Source of the DNA: Cryobacterium sp. N22
GTDB lineage: Bacteria > Actinomycetota > Actinomycetes > Actinomycetales > Microbacteriaceae
DNA length: 64,000 nucleotides
Assembly: GCF_002929555.1 (NCBI RefSeq)
Contig: NZ_PJJP01000033.1
Location: 1-64,000 of the forward strand
Direction: 5' to 3'
Shown in pieces: positions 17,905 to 27,971 of the stretch (the stretch's first letter is position 1; each line of letters opens with the position of its first letter). A program made the translations under genes and the position numbers. The notes beneath the pieces are model-generated. The model worked only from the letters and a program-made list of their open reading frames with translations, did not search any database and was not told the origin of the DNA.

Positions 17905-18858
17905 CTAGAACCGCACCCCTCCGGCGGCCAGGCCGGTCTTCCAGTACCGCTGCAGCGACACGAAGACCACGATGATCGGGATGATCGACACCAGGGAGCC
18001 GATCACCACGAGGGTCTGCAGGCCGGGGATGGTGATGGAGGCCTGGCTCCAGCCGGACAGCCCGACGGTGACCGGTTGCAGTCTGGCGTCGCTGAGCACC
18101 AACAGGGGCAGCATGAAGTTGTTCCAGCTGCCGATGAACGCGAACAAGAGGATGGTGACCCCGCCTGGGCTGAGCAGCTTGAGGGCGATCGAGAAGAACG
18201 CCCGCCACTCGCTGGCCCCGTCGAGCCTGGCGGCCTCGAGCAACTCCATCGGCATGGCCGACTGCGCGAAGACGAAGGCGAGCAGCACACCGAACGGGTA
18301 CGCCAGGCTGGGCAGCAGGATGCCCCAGATGGTGTTGTTCAACCCGAGTTCCACGAGCAGCAGGTAGGTGGGCTGGGCGAGCACGGTCTGCGGGATGAGC
18401 ATGCTGCCCAGCACCGCGCCGAGCACGATGGTGCGTCCCGTGAAGCGGTACATGGCCAGCGCGTAGCCGGAGATCAGGCACACGAACGTCATCGCGATCG
18501 AGCCGAGCCCCGAGTAGATCATCGAGTTGCCCATCCACCGCCAGAAGATGCCGTCGTTGTAGGTGCTCAGGTCAACGAGGTTCTCCATCAGGTTGAAGTT
18601 CGAGAAGACGAACCCCGGGGTGCTGAACAGTTCGGCCGTGCTCTTGGTGGACGCCACGATCAGCCAGTACACCGGCACCAGGAAGTAGAACGTGATGGCG
18701 CCCATGAAGATCCAGGCGGCGATGCGGGCGCCCCGGCTGGGGCGTTCGCCCTCGGCCAGGACCGAGGGTCGGGCGGAGCCGGCCTTCTGGGCGGTCCGGC
18801 GGGAGCGTGCCTCACGCACGGGCGGCGGCGGGGACGTGACGAGGGTCTGGGTCATCAT
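17905..18858 (-). CDS. CUT1 ABC sugar permease (MalG/AraQ type)
   Basis: This 317-residue permease has six predicted helices and the EAA loop LEAARLDGASEWRAFFSIAL in the second half. The cytoplasmic N-terminus of about 45 residues is basic. It pairs with the permease encoded just upstream, with which it overlaps by ATGA, and with the lipoprotein at 19811. Its setting between GH95 and GH42 suggests uptake of galactosylated or fucosylated xyloglucan fragments. No ATPase is encoded nearby. Confidence 0.9.
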   Translation of the reverse strand: MMTQTLVTSPPPPVREARSRRTAQKAGSARPSVLAEGERPSRGARIAAWIFMGAITFYFLVPVYWLIVASTKSTAELFSTPGFVFSNFNLMENLVDLSTYNDGIFWRWMGNSMIYSGLGSIAMTFVCLISGYALAMYRFTGRTIVLGAVLGSMLIPQTVLAQPTYLLLVELGLNNTIWGILLPSLAYPFGVLLAFVFAQSAMPMELLEAARLDGASEWRAFFSIALKLLSPGGVTILLFAFIGSWNNFMLPLLVLSDARLQPVTVGLSGWSQASITIPGLQTLVVIGSLVSIIPIIVVFVSLQRYWKTGLAAGGVRF

Positions 18859-19814
18859 GCCTTCCCTTTCTTTCGGTTGGTCATGATGGACACCACGATC
18901 GAGAGCACGAAGGTCGCCAGCCCGAGGATGATGGCCATCGCCGAACCGAGGTTGATGTTTCCGCCGAGGGTGGTGGCCGAGAAGATCGCCATGTTCGGCG
19001 TGTAGCTGCCCGAGATGTTCGAGGTGACCGAGCGCATGGTCATCGGCTCGTTGAACAGCTGCAGGGTGCCGATGATCGAGAACAGGGTGGTGAGCATCAG
19101 GGCCGGGTAGATCATCGGCAGCTTGATCTGCATGGCCATCCGGAATTCGCTGGCCCCGTCGAGGCGGGCGGCCTCGTACATTTCGCGGGGAACCGTTTGC
19201 AGGGCAGAGAACAGGATGATCATGTTGACGCCGGTGACCGACCAGACCGCCACGTTGGCGATCGACCAGAGCACGGTGCCCGGGCCGAGGAAGTCCACCG
19301 AGACGCCGAGGTCCGCCAGGCCCTCGACGATCGGGCTGACCCGCGGCTGGTACAGGAATCCCCAGATCAGGGCGGCCACGACGGACGGCACCGCGTACGG
19401 CAGGAACACCGCGAGCTGGAAGAATCGCTTGGCCTTGACCACGGCGGAGTCGAACAGGAGCGCCAGCAGGAGGGAGAGCGCCAGCATGATCGGAACCTGC
19501 ACGACGCCGAAGAGCAGCACCCGGCCGAAGCTGTCCATGAAGGCCGAGTTGGCGAACGCCTGCACGTAGTTGTCGAAGCCGACGAACACCGAGTCGTTGT
19601 CGCCGCCGAAGCCGAGGCCGCTGCGTTTGACCTGGAAGAAGCTCGTGTACAGCGCCACCACGATCGGCAGGATCATGAAGACCACGAACGAGAGCATGAA
19701 GGGTGCGAGGAAGACATACGGGGCCACCCGCATCCCCCCGCCGGCGCGGATGCCGCGCCGGCGGGGGGATGCTGCGGGGGCGCCGGGGGGCGCCGTCAGT
19801 GTCGGGGAGGTCAT
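18855..19814 (-). CDS. CUT1 ABC sugar permease (MalF/UgpA type)
   Basis: This 319-residue permease has six helices and the EAA loop YEAARLDGASEFRMAMQIKLP. The start at 19814 overlaps the stop of the binding-protein gene (ATGA), and its own stop overlaps the next permease in the same way. All three transporter genes are therefore translationally coupled. A 30-residue Pro/Ala/Arg-rich leader precedes helix 1. Confidence 0.9.
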   Translation of the reverse strand: MTSPTLTAPPGAPAASPRRRGIRAGGGMRVAPYVFLAPFMLSFVVFMILPIVVALYTSFFQVKRSGLGFGGDNDSVFVGFDNYVQAFANSAFMDSFGRVLLFGVVQVPIMLALSLLLALLFDSAVVKAKRFFQLAVFLPYAVPSVVAALIWGFLYQPRVSPIVEGLADLGVSVDFLGPGTVLWSIANVAVWSVTGVNMIILFSALQTVPREMYEAARLDGASEFRMAMQIKLPMIYPALMLTTLFSIIGTLQLFNEPMTMRSVTSNISGSYTPNMAIFSATTLGGNINLGSAMAIILGLATFVLSIVVSIMTNRKKGKA

Positions 19815-21100
19815 TTGACGCTCAGACCGCTGTCTTTGAGGTTGGTCACGGTCAGCGCCTGCACCGCGTCCAGGGCCTCCGCGAAGGTCTGCGCACCGGT
19901 GCCGACCTTGGCGAACTCGTCCTTCAGGGCATCCTGGGTGATGTCGTAGTTCGGACCGTCGACCCAGCTGCTCGGCACATTCTTGGCCGCGTCGATGAAG
20001 ACCTCGTTGATGACCTGACCGCCGAAGAACTCCTGCTCGGTGAGCATGGCGGGGTTGTCGAGGCCGGCCAGCGCGGTCGGGAACAGCCCGCCCTCCTTGA
20101 TCAGGATGTCGAGGGATTCGTCCGAGCTGTTGAGCCAGGTGAGGAACTCCACGGCCTGCTCCACGTTCTCGGTTCCGGTGGGAACCACGTCGACGCTGCC
20201 GCCGGTTTCCCCGGCGGCATCGCTGCCCGCGAAGGTGGGCGACGGTGCGACCGACCACTTGCCGGAGAGGTCGGCGGCGTTCTCGGCCAGCAGGGCCGGG
20301 AACCAGGCGGCGTAGTTGATGCTCGCGATGGTGCCGGCGTTGACCTCCGCCCAGTACTCCGGGGTCCACATGTCGACGACCTTGACGAGCTGCTCGTCGA
20401 CGAGGGTCTGCCAGATCGCGGCGACCTCCTGGCTCTGGTCGTTGTTGACCTCGACGGTCCAGGCGTCACCGTCGATGGTGTTGAAGGTGCCCTCGTTCTG
20501 CCAGACCTGCTCGGTCCACAGGCCGATCTCGTTCGGCGAGAACTGGCCGATGAAGACCTCGGGGTTGGCGGCCTTGAGGGCGCGGGCGGTTTCCAGGTAC
20601 TCGTCCCAGGTGGTGGGCACGGCGAGGTTGTACTGGGTGAAGATGTCGGAGCGGTACATCAGACCGGTGGGGCCGGAGTCCTGCGGGATGGCGTAGACGC
20701 CGTCGCCGAACTCGACTCCCTTCCAGGAACTACCGGTGAACGACTCGTCGAGTCCGTCGGTGTACTCACCGATGTCGATCAGCCGGTTGTTGATGATGTG
20801 GCCGGGCAGCGAGTGCACGGACATCTGCACGGCATCCGGCGCGGTGCCCGCGTCGATGGCCGGCGGGATCTTCGCACCGTCGTCGCCGGTCATCCGGAAG
20901 AATTCGACCTGGATGTCGGGGTTGGCGTCGTTCCAGGTCTCGACCGCGGTCTCCAGGCCGGGGGCCCAGCCCCAGAATTCGAGGGTGACGGCGTCGGAGT
21001 CGGAGCCGGCGGAGGAGGAGCAGCCGGCCAGCAGCAGCGCGGACGCTGCCGTGAGGGCGACGGCGGAGCCGAGGGATCGGCGGGTACGGGAGAGTGCCAT
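19811..21100 (-). CDS. CUT1 sugar-binding lipoprotein
   Basis: This 429-residue family 1 solute-binding protein has a Sec lipoprotein signal ending LLLAGC, so it is anchored to the outer face of the membrane. VTLEFWGWAPG marks the start of the mature binding fold. The ATG at 21100 is chosen because AAAGG lies 8 bases upstream; an ATG at 21109 is too close to it. The gene follows GH42 by 50 bases and starts the transporter trio. The ligand is inferred to be a beta-galactosylated oligosaccharide from the neighbouring enzymes. Confidence 0.9.
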   Translation of the reverse strand: MALSRTRRSLGSAVALTAASALLLAGCSSSAGSDSDAVTLEFWGWAPGLETAVETWNDANPDIQVEFFRMTGDDGAKIPPAIDAGTAPDAVQMSVHSLPGHIINNRLIDIGEYTDGLDESFTGSSWKGVEFGDGVYAIPQDSGPTGLMYRSDIFTQYNLAVPTTWDEYLETARALKAANPEVFIGQFSPNEIGLWTEQVWQNEGTFNTIDGDAWTVEVNNDQSQEVAAIWQTLVDEQLVKVVDMWTPEYWAEVNAGTIASINYAAWFPALLAENAADLSGKWSVAPSPTFAGSDAAGETGGSVDVVPTGTENVEQAVEFLTWLNSSDESLDILIKEGGLFPTALAGLDNPAMLTEQEFFGGQVINEVFIDAAKNVPSSWVDGPNYDITQDALKDEFAKVGTGAQTFAEALDAVQALTVTNLKDSGLSVK

Positions 21101-21150
21101 CGTTGGCATCCTTTCTAGGTGAACCAGGGTTGTGGTGGTGGTTGGTGGGG

Positions 21151-23172
21151 TCAGGACGAGGTCGGCGGCAGAGCCGTCTCCCTGAGCACGATCGGGGCGG
21201 CTGGGGCCACCAAGACGTCGCCGTCGAGGTGCGTCCCGGTGAGCAGGTCGTAGCCGGTGAGGGTGAGGGTGCGCGGCTGCTCGCCGTGGTTGAAGACGAA
21301 GAGGTAGCTGCCCTCCCCCGAATACCGCCGCACGATCTCGACGCCGCCGCCGGCCTGCTGATGCTCCGGCGTCACGCCGGCCTCCGCGACGATGCGGCCG
21401 AGGTGCTCGCCGAGCGCCGCGGCATCGAGCCGGGTGGCCAGGTAGTGCACCGTGCCGGCGCCGAGCCGGTTGCGGGTGATCGCCGGCCGGCCGGCCAGCG
21501 GGGCGTGGGTGAAGGTGGCCAGCACCTCGGCGCCCTGGGCCTGCAGGTCTTCGGCCCAGGCATCCGCCCGTGACCCGTCGGAGAGCTGCACGCTCTCGTC
21601 GGCGGCGAGCGGGTGGTGCTCTTCGACACGGATGCCGGCCAGCGGGGCGAAGGCTCCGCTGAAGCCGCCGGGGCGCACGCTGAGGTTTTCGTCGGTGCTG
21701 CCGGAGAAGAACCAGACCGCCGCGTGGCCGCCGGCCGCAACGAAGGCGCGGAGGGCTTCGGCCTCGGCGTCGGAGGCGGCGATCTTGTTGGGCACCAGCA
21801 CCAGGTCGTAGCCGGAGAGGTCCTGATCGAGGCGCACCACGTCGCAGGAGATGCCCTGCCACCAGAGCGCCCGGTGCACGGCGCGCACGGCGGGCAGGAA
21901 GGCGAGGTCGTCGGAGGGCATCGCTCGGGTTTCGGCGGCCCACCAGGCGGTGGAATCCCAGACGATGGCGACCCGGGAGTCGTTGACCCGGCGGCCATTC
22001 GTGGGCGGTTCGGCGATCTCGGCCAGCGAGGTGAGGGTGTGCCCGAGGGCGACGATCTCGCGGAAGACCCTGGAGTCCTCCCCCGCGTGCGGAACCATCG
22101 GCGAGTGGAAGAACTCCGCGCCGACCCGCGGCGAACGCCACTGGAAGAACAGGCTGCCGGTGGCGCCCCTGGCCAGGTACTGCAGGGTGTTGCGCTCGAG
22201 CCGGCCGGGGTCCTTGGCGAACAGGCGCGCGGCGGCGTAGTCGTAGATCAGGCTGGTGGCCTGCTCCATCAGCACCCACGGGCGGCCCTGGTTGAACGAG
22301 CGGGCCACGTCGGCGCCGAACGCCACGTGGGTCTCTCCCTCGATGTCGCGGGCGCTGGGGTAGTGGTCGATCGACACCTCGTCGATCTCCGCGGCGAAGT
22401 CCCACTGGTCGTAGTGGTTCCAGCTGGGCAGCATGAAGTTGGTCGTCACCGGCACCCCGGGGCTGAGCTCGCGGATGACCGCGACCTGCTCGCGCAGCGC
22501 GTCACGGAGGGTGTCGGCGCTGAACCGCTTGAAGTCCAGCAGATGTGCCGGGTTCGGCAGGTACTGGGTGGCCTGCGGCGCCAGGATGTGTTCGAAGGTG
22601 GAGTAGCTCTGCGACCAGAAGGCGCTGTTCCAGGTTTCGTTCAGCGCGGCCACCGTGCCGTAGCGCTCGGCCAGCCACAGCCTGAAGGCCCGGTCCGTCT
22701 GGGGGCCGTACGACACCGTGCCGTACTCGTTGTGCACGTGCCACATGCGAAGCGCCGGATGCCGGCCGTACCGTTCGGCGAGCGCGCCGGCGATCCGCCG
22801 CGCGGCATCCCGGTAGGCCGGGGCGGCCGGGTTGTAGGTGTCCCGGCTGCCGTGCACGAGACGCACGCCGTCCGCGGTGACCGGCAGGGCTTCCGGGTGG
22901 GCGAAGGTGAACCACGGCGGCGGTGACGCGGTGGGGGTGGCGAGCACCACCCCGATCCCGTTGGTGTGCATCAGGTCCATCACCCTGTCGAGCCAGCCGA
23001 AGTCGTACCGGCCTTCCTCGGGCTCGAGCGACGACCAGGAGAACACCCCGACGGTGACCCGGTTGACGTGCGCCTCACGCATCAGGCGCACATCCTCCGC
23101 CCACACCGATTCGGGCCACTGCTCGGGGTTGTAGTCGCCGCCGTAAACGAACTCGTGCTGATGGTCTTTCAA
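21151..23172 (-). CDS. GH42 beta-galactosidase
   Basis: This enzyme of about 673 residues starts with the GH42 signature FVYGGDYNPEQWP. Glu149 in MWHVHNEYG is the predicted acid/base and Glu303 in RPWVLMEQATS the nucleophile. A trimerisation-like domain and a small C-terminal beta domain follow. It hydrolyses terminal beta-D-galactose, probably from xyloglucan side chains given the GH31, GH95 and GH1 neighbours. Some GH42 enzymes instead cleave alpha-L-arabinopyranosides. I choose the TTG at 23172, with ACGGA upstream. A longer frame to 23217 would run into the family A repeat and adds nothing conserved. Confidence 0.88.
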   Translation of the reverse strand: MKDHQHEFVYGGDYNPEQWPESVWAEDVRLMREAHVNRVTVGVFSWSSLEPEEGRYDFGWLDRVMDLMHTNGIGVVLATPTASPPPWFTFAHPEALPVTADGVRLVHGSRDTYNPAAPAYRDAARRIAGALAERYGRHPALRMWHVHNEYGTVSYGPQTDRAFRLWLAERYGTVAALNETWNSAFWSQSYSTFEHILAPQATQYLPNPAHLLDFKRFSADTLRDALREQVAVIRELSPGVPVTTNFMLPSWNHYDQWDFAAEIDEVSIDHYPSARDIEGETHVAFGADVARSFNQGRPWVLMEQATSLIYDYAAARLFAKDPGRLERNTLQYLARGATGSLFFQWRSPRVGAEFFHSPMVPHAGEDSRVFREIVALGHTLTSLAEIAEPPTNGRRVNDSRVAIVWDSTAWWAAETRAMPSDDLAFLPAVRAVHRALWWQGISCDVVRLDQDLSGYDLVLVPNKIAASDAEAEALRAFVAAGGHAAVWFFSGSTDENLSVRPGGFSGAFAPLAGIRVEEHHPLAADESVQLSDGSRADAWAEDLQAQGAEVLATFTHAPLAGRPAITRNRLGAGTVHYLATRLDAAALGEHLGRIVAEAGVTPEHQQAGGGVEIVRRYSGEGSYLFVFNHGEQPRTLTLTGYDLLTGTHLDGDVLVAPAAPIVLRETALPPTSS

Positions 23173-23193
23173 GGTAATTCCGTCCAAACGTGC

Positions 23194-23254
23194 CGCGAAC
23201 TGTGAGAAAAGCCCCAAAAACTCGAGTTCTTAGGTGCTTAGCTCACAGTTCGCG
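23194..23254. repeat. REP-like palindrome, family A, copy 3
   Basis: This 61-bp inverted repeat has CGCGAACTGTGAG at the left and CTCACAGTTCGCG at the right, with CTCGAG near the centre. It is the only family A copy located between co-directional genes of an operon (GH1 upstream, GH42 downstream). It could therefore reduce expression of the distal genes or stabilise the upstream mRNA. Confidence 0.85.
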
Positions 23255-23269
23255 GGCCGGGGGGTGGGG

Positions 23270-24721
23270 TTAGGGGAGGGTGCGGGTGGCGACCAGGGCC
23301 GCGTACCAGTGGGCGCTGTCCTTGGGGGTGCGCACCAGGGTGTCGTAGTCCACGTGCACGATGCCGAACCGCTTGGAGTAGCCGTAGCCCCACTCGAAGT
23401 TGTCCATCAGCGACCACACCTGGTAGCCGCGCAGGTCGACGCCGCGGGCCATCGCCCGGTGCGCGGCGGTGAAGTGCCGGCGGAGGTAGTCGGTGCGGTC
23501 ACCGTCGTGCACCCGGGGGCCGTCCTCCGTCTGCACGACGGTGTCGGCGAACGCGGCGCCGTTCTCGGTGACCATCAGCGGCTGGGCCGGGAACTCCTCG
23601 TGCAGGGCCACGAGCAGCTCCTCCAGGCCGGCCGGTTCGATGTTCCAGCCCATCTCGGTGTACGGGCCGGGCTGGGCGAGGAACTCGACCCTGTCGGCGC
23701 CGGGCCAGGGTGAGGCTCCGACATCCTTGTGGCCGTCGGCGTTCTGCCGCGGCGCCGACCCGTCCCACAGCCGCACCAGGGTCGTGGAGTAGTAGTTGAC
23801 GCCCAGCACGTCGAGCGGCTGGTGGATGATCTCGGTGTCGCCGGGCAGGATGAACGCCCAGTCGGTGACGTCCTTGGTGTCTTCGAAGACGTCTTCGGGG
23901 TAGGCGCCGGTGAGCAGCGGGCCCAGGAACACCCGGTTGGCCAGGGCGTCGATCTGGCGCACGGCCTCCGGCCCGGTCTCGCCCTCGCCGCGCAGCACGT
24001 GCAGGTTGAGGGTGATCGAGAAGTCGGGGTCGTTGGTCACCAGCGGCTTCAGCGCCAGGATCGCCAGGCCGTGGGCCAGGTTGAGGTGGTGCACGGCGGT
24101 GAGCGCCTCGGCGCCGTCGGTGCGACCGGGCGCGTGGGAGCCGGAGCCGTAGCCCAGGTACGCCGAGCACCACGGTTCGTTCAGCGTGGTCCAGGTGACC
24201 ACCCGGTCGCCGAACGCGGCGCCCAGGATCGCCGCGTAGTCCGCGAACGCGTACGCGGTGGCCCGGTTGGTCCAGCCGCCCTCGTCCTCGAGGGCCTGCG
24301 GCAGGTCCCAGTGGTAGAGGGTGACGATGGGGCTGATGCCCCGGTCGATCAGCCCGTCGATCAGGCGGCCGTAGAAGTCCAGGCCCGCCTGGTTGGCCGG
24401 TCCCCGGCCGGTGGGCTGGATGCGTGACCAGGAGATGGAGAACCGATAGGCCTGCAGGCCCAGCGACACCATCATGTCCAGGTCCTCATCGAGCCGGTGG
24501 TAGTGGCCGGAGGCCACGTCGCCGGTGTCGCCGTTCCAGATTTTGCCGGGCGTGTGGCTGAAGGTGTCCCAGATCGAGGGGCCGCGGCCGTCTTCGTCGA
24601 AGGCGCCCTCGATCTGGTAGCTGGCCGTGGCGGAGCCGAAGATGAACGACTCCGGGAAGGTGAGACCGGCGTCGCGGTAGTCGGGTGAGCCCTGCGTGGT
24701 GCTCTGCTCGATGATGCTCAT
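23270..24721 (-). CDS. GH1 beta-glucosidase
   Basis: This 483-residue enzyme shows the full GH1 pattern: [15 protein letters not shown] near the N-terminus, Glu182 in TLNEPW as the acid/base and Glu386 in VTENGAAF as the nucleophile, then the C-terminal [18 protein letters not shown]. It is cytoplasmic and probably releases glucose from the non-reducing end of cello- or xyloglucan-derived oligosaccharides once the xylose has been removed. The start overlaps the GH31 stop (ATGA), so the two enzymes are made together. That order fits alternating removal of alpha-xylose and beta-glucose. Confidence 0.93.
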   Translation of the reverse strand: MSIIEQSTTQGSPDYRDAGLTFPESFIFGSATASYQIEGAFDEDGRGPSIWDTFSHTPGKIWNGDTGDVASGHYHRLDEDLDMMVSLGLQAYRFSISWSRIQPTGRGPANQAGLDFYGRLIDGLIDRGISPIVTLYHWDLPQALEDEGGWTNRATAYAFADYAAILGAAFGDRVVTWTTLNEPWCSAYLGYGSGSHAPGRTDGAEALTAVHHLNLAHGLAILALKPLVTNDPDFSITLNLHVLRGEGETGPEAVRQIDALANRVFLGPLLTGAYPEDVFEDTKDVTDWAFILPGDTEIIHQPLDVLGVNYYSTTLVRLWDGSAPRQNADGHKDVGASPWPGADRVEFLAQPGPYTEMGWNIEPAGLEELLVALHEEFPAQPLMVTENGAAFADTVVQTEDGPRVHDGDRTDYLRRHFTAAHRAMARGVDLRGYQVWSLMDNFEWGYGYSKRFGIVHVDYDTLVRTPKDSAHWYAALVATRTLP

Positions 24722-27057
24722 CGGAGGGTGGCCTTTCGGTCGGTTGCGTCGGTGATGTCGCCACCGGCGAGGCGGGCCCGGAAGGGCGCATCCGAATCGC
24801 TGGTCACGACGGTGTCGTCGCCGGAAACGGTGATGGTGAAGGTGACCTGGCTGCCGTCCTCGGGGTTGGCGACCTCCACGGTGCGGAGGCCGGCGGACTC
24901 CCCCGGGTAGACCGTGAGCAGGGTCTGGTCGGTGTAGTCGTAGTCGGGCCTGTCGTCGCGGGCACCGGTGGCCAGCACCGCTCCCCCGCGCACCCACAGC
25001 GGGATGCTGTCGAACGCGTGGGTCTCCCGGCGCCAGACGGGCCCGGTGACGACCTCGTCGGTCAGGTAGTTCGTCCAGGTGCCGGCCGGCAGGTAGTACT
25101 GCACGTCGCCGGCTTCGCTGAAGACCGGGGCCACGAGCAGGTCGGCGCCGAGCAGGTACTGCCTGTCGAGGTAGTCCACGGCGGGGTCGCCGGGGAACTC
25201 GAGCTGCATGGGCCGCATGAACGGGGCGCCGACACTGTGCGCCTCCAGGCCCACCTGGTAGAGGTAGGGCATCAGCTTCAGCTTGAGCTTGGTGAACACC
25301 CGGGTAACGTCCACGGCGCTCTGGCCGGGCTCCTCCCGGCCGTCGTCGAAGAGCCACGGCACCCGGTAGCTGGTGGACCCGTGCAGCCTGGAGTGGCTGG
25401 ACAGCAGGCCGAACGCCAGCCAGCGCTTGAACACTGCGGGGTCTGGCATGCCCTCGAAGCCGCCGATGTCGTGGCTCCAGTAACCGAAGCCGCTGAACGC
25501 CAGCGAGAGTCCGCCGCGCAGGGTCTCGGCCATCGACTCGTAGCTGGAGGAGTTGTCTCCGCCCCAGTGCACGGGCTGCATCTGACCGCCGACGGTGGCC
25601 GAGCGGGCGAACAGCACCGCGTCACCCTCGCCGCGGTGCTCCTGCAGCACCTCGAAGACGGCCTTGTTGTAGAGCTGGGTGTACAGGTTGTGCATCACCT
25701 CGGGCGAGGAGCCGTCGTGCCAGACCACATCCGTGGGGATGCGCTCGCCGAAGTCGGTCTTGATGGCGTCGACGCCCTGCGTGAAGAGGCCGCGCAGTTT
25801 CTCCTGGAACCAGGTGACGGCGGCCGGGTTGGTGAAGTCCACCAGCGCCATGCCGGCCTGCCAGAAGTCCCACTGCCAGATGTCGCCGTTGGCCTTCTTG
25901 ACCAGGTAGCCGGCGGCGGCGGCCTCGGCGAAGATGCCGGCCCGCTGGGCGATGTATGGGTTGATCCAGGCGCTCACGTGCAGGTTCTTCTCGTGCAGCC
26001 TGGCGAGCATGCCCTCGGGGTCAGGGAACACCCTCGGGTCCCACTCGAAGTCGGTCCAGTTGAATTCGCGCATCCAGAAGCAGTCGAAGTGGAACACGGA
26101 GAGCGGCAGGTCGCGCTCGGCCATGCCGTCGATGAAGCTGTTCACCGTGGTCTCGTCGTACTGCGTGGTGAACGAGGTCGACAGCCACAGGCCGTACGAC
26201 CAGGCCGGCACCCGTGCCGGCCGGCCGGTGAGGCGGGTGTAACGCTCGAGGATCTCCTTGGGGGTGGGTCCGTAGATCACCAGGTATTCGATGGCCGGGC
26301 CGGCCACGGAGAACTGCACCCGTTCGACGGCTTCGGTGCCGACCTCGAAGGAGACGTGTTCGGGGTGGTTGACCAGCACGCCGTAGCCGCGGTTGGTGAG
26401 GTAGAACGGCACGTTCTTGTAGGACTGTTCGCTGGAGGTGCCGCCGTCGGCGTTCCAGATGTCGATGGTCTGGCCGTTCTTGATCAGCGGGCCGAAGCGT
26501 TCGCCCAGGCCGTAGACCAGTTCACCCACGCCGAGCGAGAGCTGCGCGTGCGTGTAGGAGGAGGCCGGTGCGAGCCCGGTGGTGGTGACGCCGGAGACCC
26601 CGGCCGGTTCGGCGGGGATCGGGGCGCCGGGGGCGAGCTGCATGTGCCCGATCGACTTGTGGCCGCTCTCGGTGAGGGTGCGCCCGTCTGCCTCGAAGCT
26701 GAGGTTGAACGGGGCGCCCGGGCTCACCCGTGCGGTGAGCGCGCCGGCCGTGAGGGTGCCGCCGGTGGCGTCGATCACGATGTCGCCGGCATCCGGCTCG
26801 GCGCCGACGAGCTCGAAGCCCGGGCCGGTGGCGGTGCCGGCGTGCTGCTCGACGCGCACCTTGACGATGCCCTCCAGCGGTGAGGTGAGCGTCACGGTGA
26901 GCATGGCGCGGTTGAGCACGTCGCCGCGGCGTTCGATCACCTTCGTCGGGGCGGAGACCCGCAGGGCCGCGCCCACCTGTTCGATGTCGTAGGCCTCCTG
27001 CGCGTAGAACGCGGTGACGCCGGGACGGGTGTGCCAGAAACCATCGGTGAATTTCAT
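24718..27057 (-). CDS. yicI: GH31 alpha-xylosidase (YicI type)
   Basis: This 779-residue enzyme follows E. coli YicI closely. The barrel has [13 protein letters not shown], the nucleophile Asp435 in [12 protein letters not shown], the acid/base Asp501 in PVHWGGD, and [15 protein letters not shown] and the FGERIPTD loop are specific to alpha-xylosidases rather than alpha-glucosidases. It removes alpha-1,6-xylose (isoprimeverose units) from the non-reducing end of xyloglucan oligosaccharides in the cytoplasm. The start at 27057 is 2 bases after the permease stop; a longer frame through the permease is rejected. Released xylose would feed the xylA/xylB genes in this window. Confidence 0.93.
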   Translation of the reverse strand: MKFTDGFWHTRPGVTAFYAQEAYDIEQVGAALRVSAPTKVIERRGDVLNRAMLTVTLTSPLEGIVKVRVEQHAGTATGPGFELVGAEPDAGDIVIDATGGTLTAGALTARVSPGAPFNLSFEADGRTLTESGHKSIGHMQLAPGAPIPAEPAGVSGVTTTGLAPASSYTHAQLSLGVGELVYGLGERFGPLIKNGQTIDIWNADGGTSSEQSYKNVPFYLTNRGYGVLVNHPEHVSFEVGTEAVERVQFSVAGPAIEYLVIYGPTPKEILERYTRLTGRPARVPAWSYGLWLSTSFTTQYDETTVNSFIDGMAERDLPLSVFHFDCFWMREFNWTDFEWDPRVFPDPEGMLARLHEKNLHVSAWINPYIAQRAGIFAEAAAAGYLVKKANGDIWQWDFWQAGMALVDFTNPAAVTWFQEKLRGLFTQGVDAIKTDFGERIPTDVVWHDGSSPEVMHNLYTQLYNKAVFEVLQEHRGEGDAVLFARSATVGGQMQPVHWGGDNSSSYESMAETLRGGLSLAFSGFGYWSHDIGGFEGMPDPAVFKRWLAFGLLSSHSRLHGSTSYRVPWLFDDGREEPGQSAVDVTRVFTKLKLKLMPYLYQVGLEAHSVGAPFMRPMQLEFPGDPAVDYLDRQYLLGADLLVAPVFSEAGDVQYYLPAGTWTNYLTDEVVTGPVWRRETHAFDSIPLWVRGGAVLATGARDDRPDYDYTDQTLLTVYPGESAGLRTVEVANPEDGSQVTFTITVSGDDTVVTSDSDAPFRARLAGGDITDATDRKATLR

Positions 27058-27059
27058 GT

Positions 27060-27971
27060 CTACTTGACTGCTCCTGCGGTGATGCCCCGAGTGAGGGTGC
27101 GTTGGAAAATGAGGAAGAAAATCAGTGTGGGCAACAGGCCCAGCAGCGCCGAGGCGCTCGTCGTGGTGACGTCCATCAGCCGGTCGCCCTGCAGCACGGC
27201 GATGGAGACCGGGACGGTCTGGCTGGCGTTGCTGACCAGGAAGGTGAGCGGGATCAGGAACTCGTTCCAGGTCCAGATGAAGAAGAAGATCACCAGAACG
27301 CTCAGGGTGGGCTTGGTGATGGGGTACACCACACGCCAGAGCATCGTCCACTTGTTGGCCCCGTCCAGCGACGCCGCCTCGAGGATCTCCTTGGGGAAGG
27401 TGCCGAGCACGCTGGCGAGCAGGTAGGTGCCGAAGGCGCTCTGGATGACCACGAAGATGATGATCACGGCCCACTGGTTGTCGTACAGGCCCACGCTCTT
27501 GAACATGAAGTAGAGCGGGTAGAGCAGCACTTCCTGCGGCAGCATGTTGGCCAGCAGGATCAGCAGCACGATCCAGGTGCGGCCGCGCACCCGGCCGATG
27601 CCGAGCGCGAACGCGTTCAGCAGCGACACCAGCACGGCGAGGATGGCGACGACGCTGGAGATGAAGAAGCTGTTCCAGAGCTTCTCCGGGAAGTCCACCC
27701 GCTGCCAGAAGTTGACCATGCCGTCGAAGTACAGATCGGTGGGCAGCGTCAACGGGCCGGCGGCGTTGTAGTCGGCCGGCGACTTGAACGAGTTGATCAG
27801 GATGAGGAAGAACGGCACCGCGATGAGCAGGCCGATCAGGATGGCGACGAGCAGGATCATCCAGTCGCCGAGGGTCTTGCGGGTGGTGCTGCTGCGGCGC
27901 TTGCGCGGCTCACGGGCCGGCGGGCCGGCGACGGTGGCCGCGGCCGCGGGGTCGAGGATGGTGGAGGACAT
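27060..27971 (-). CDS. CUT1 ABC sugar permease (MalG type)
   Basis: This 303-residue permease has six membrane helices and the EAA loop LEAASLDGANKWTMLWRVVYP. It belongs to the transporter encoded at 27060-30337 and directly precedes the alpha-xylosidase and beta-glucosidase genes, so it most likely imports xyloglucan oligosaccharides. The start shares the sequence TAATG with the previous gene's stop. Confidence 0.9.
   Translation of the reverse strand: MSSTILDPAAAATVAGPPAREPRKRRSSTTRKTLGDWMILLVAILIGLLIAVPFFLILINSFKSPADYNAAGPLTLPTDLYFDGMVNFWQRVDFPEKLWNSFFISSVVAILAVLVSLLNAFALGIGRVRGRTWIVLLILLANMLPQEVLLYPLYFMFKSVGLYDNQWAVIIIFVVIQSAFGTYLLASVLGTFPKEILEAASLDGANKWTMLWRVVYPITKPTLSVLVIFFFIWTWNEFLIPLTFLVSNASQTVPVSIAVLQGDRLMDVTTTSASALLGLLPTLIFFLIFQRTLTRGITAGAVK

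Noticed and set aside
17905-18538. N-terminal extension of GH95 through the permease gene
   Set aside because: The extra residues are an out-of-frame reading of the permease. The GH95 family start coincides with the ATG at 17902.
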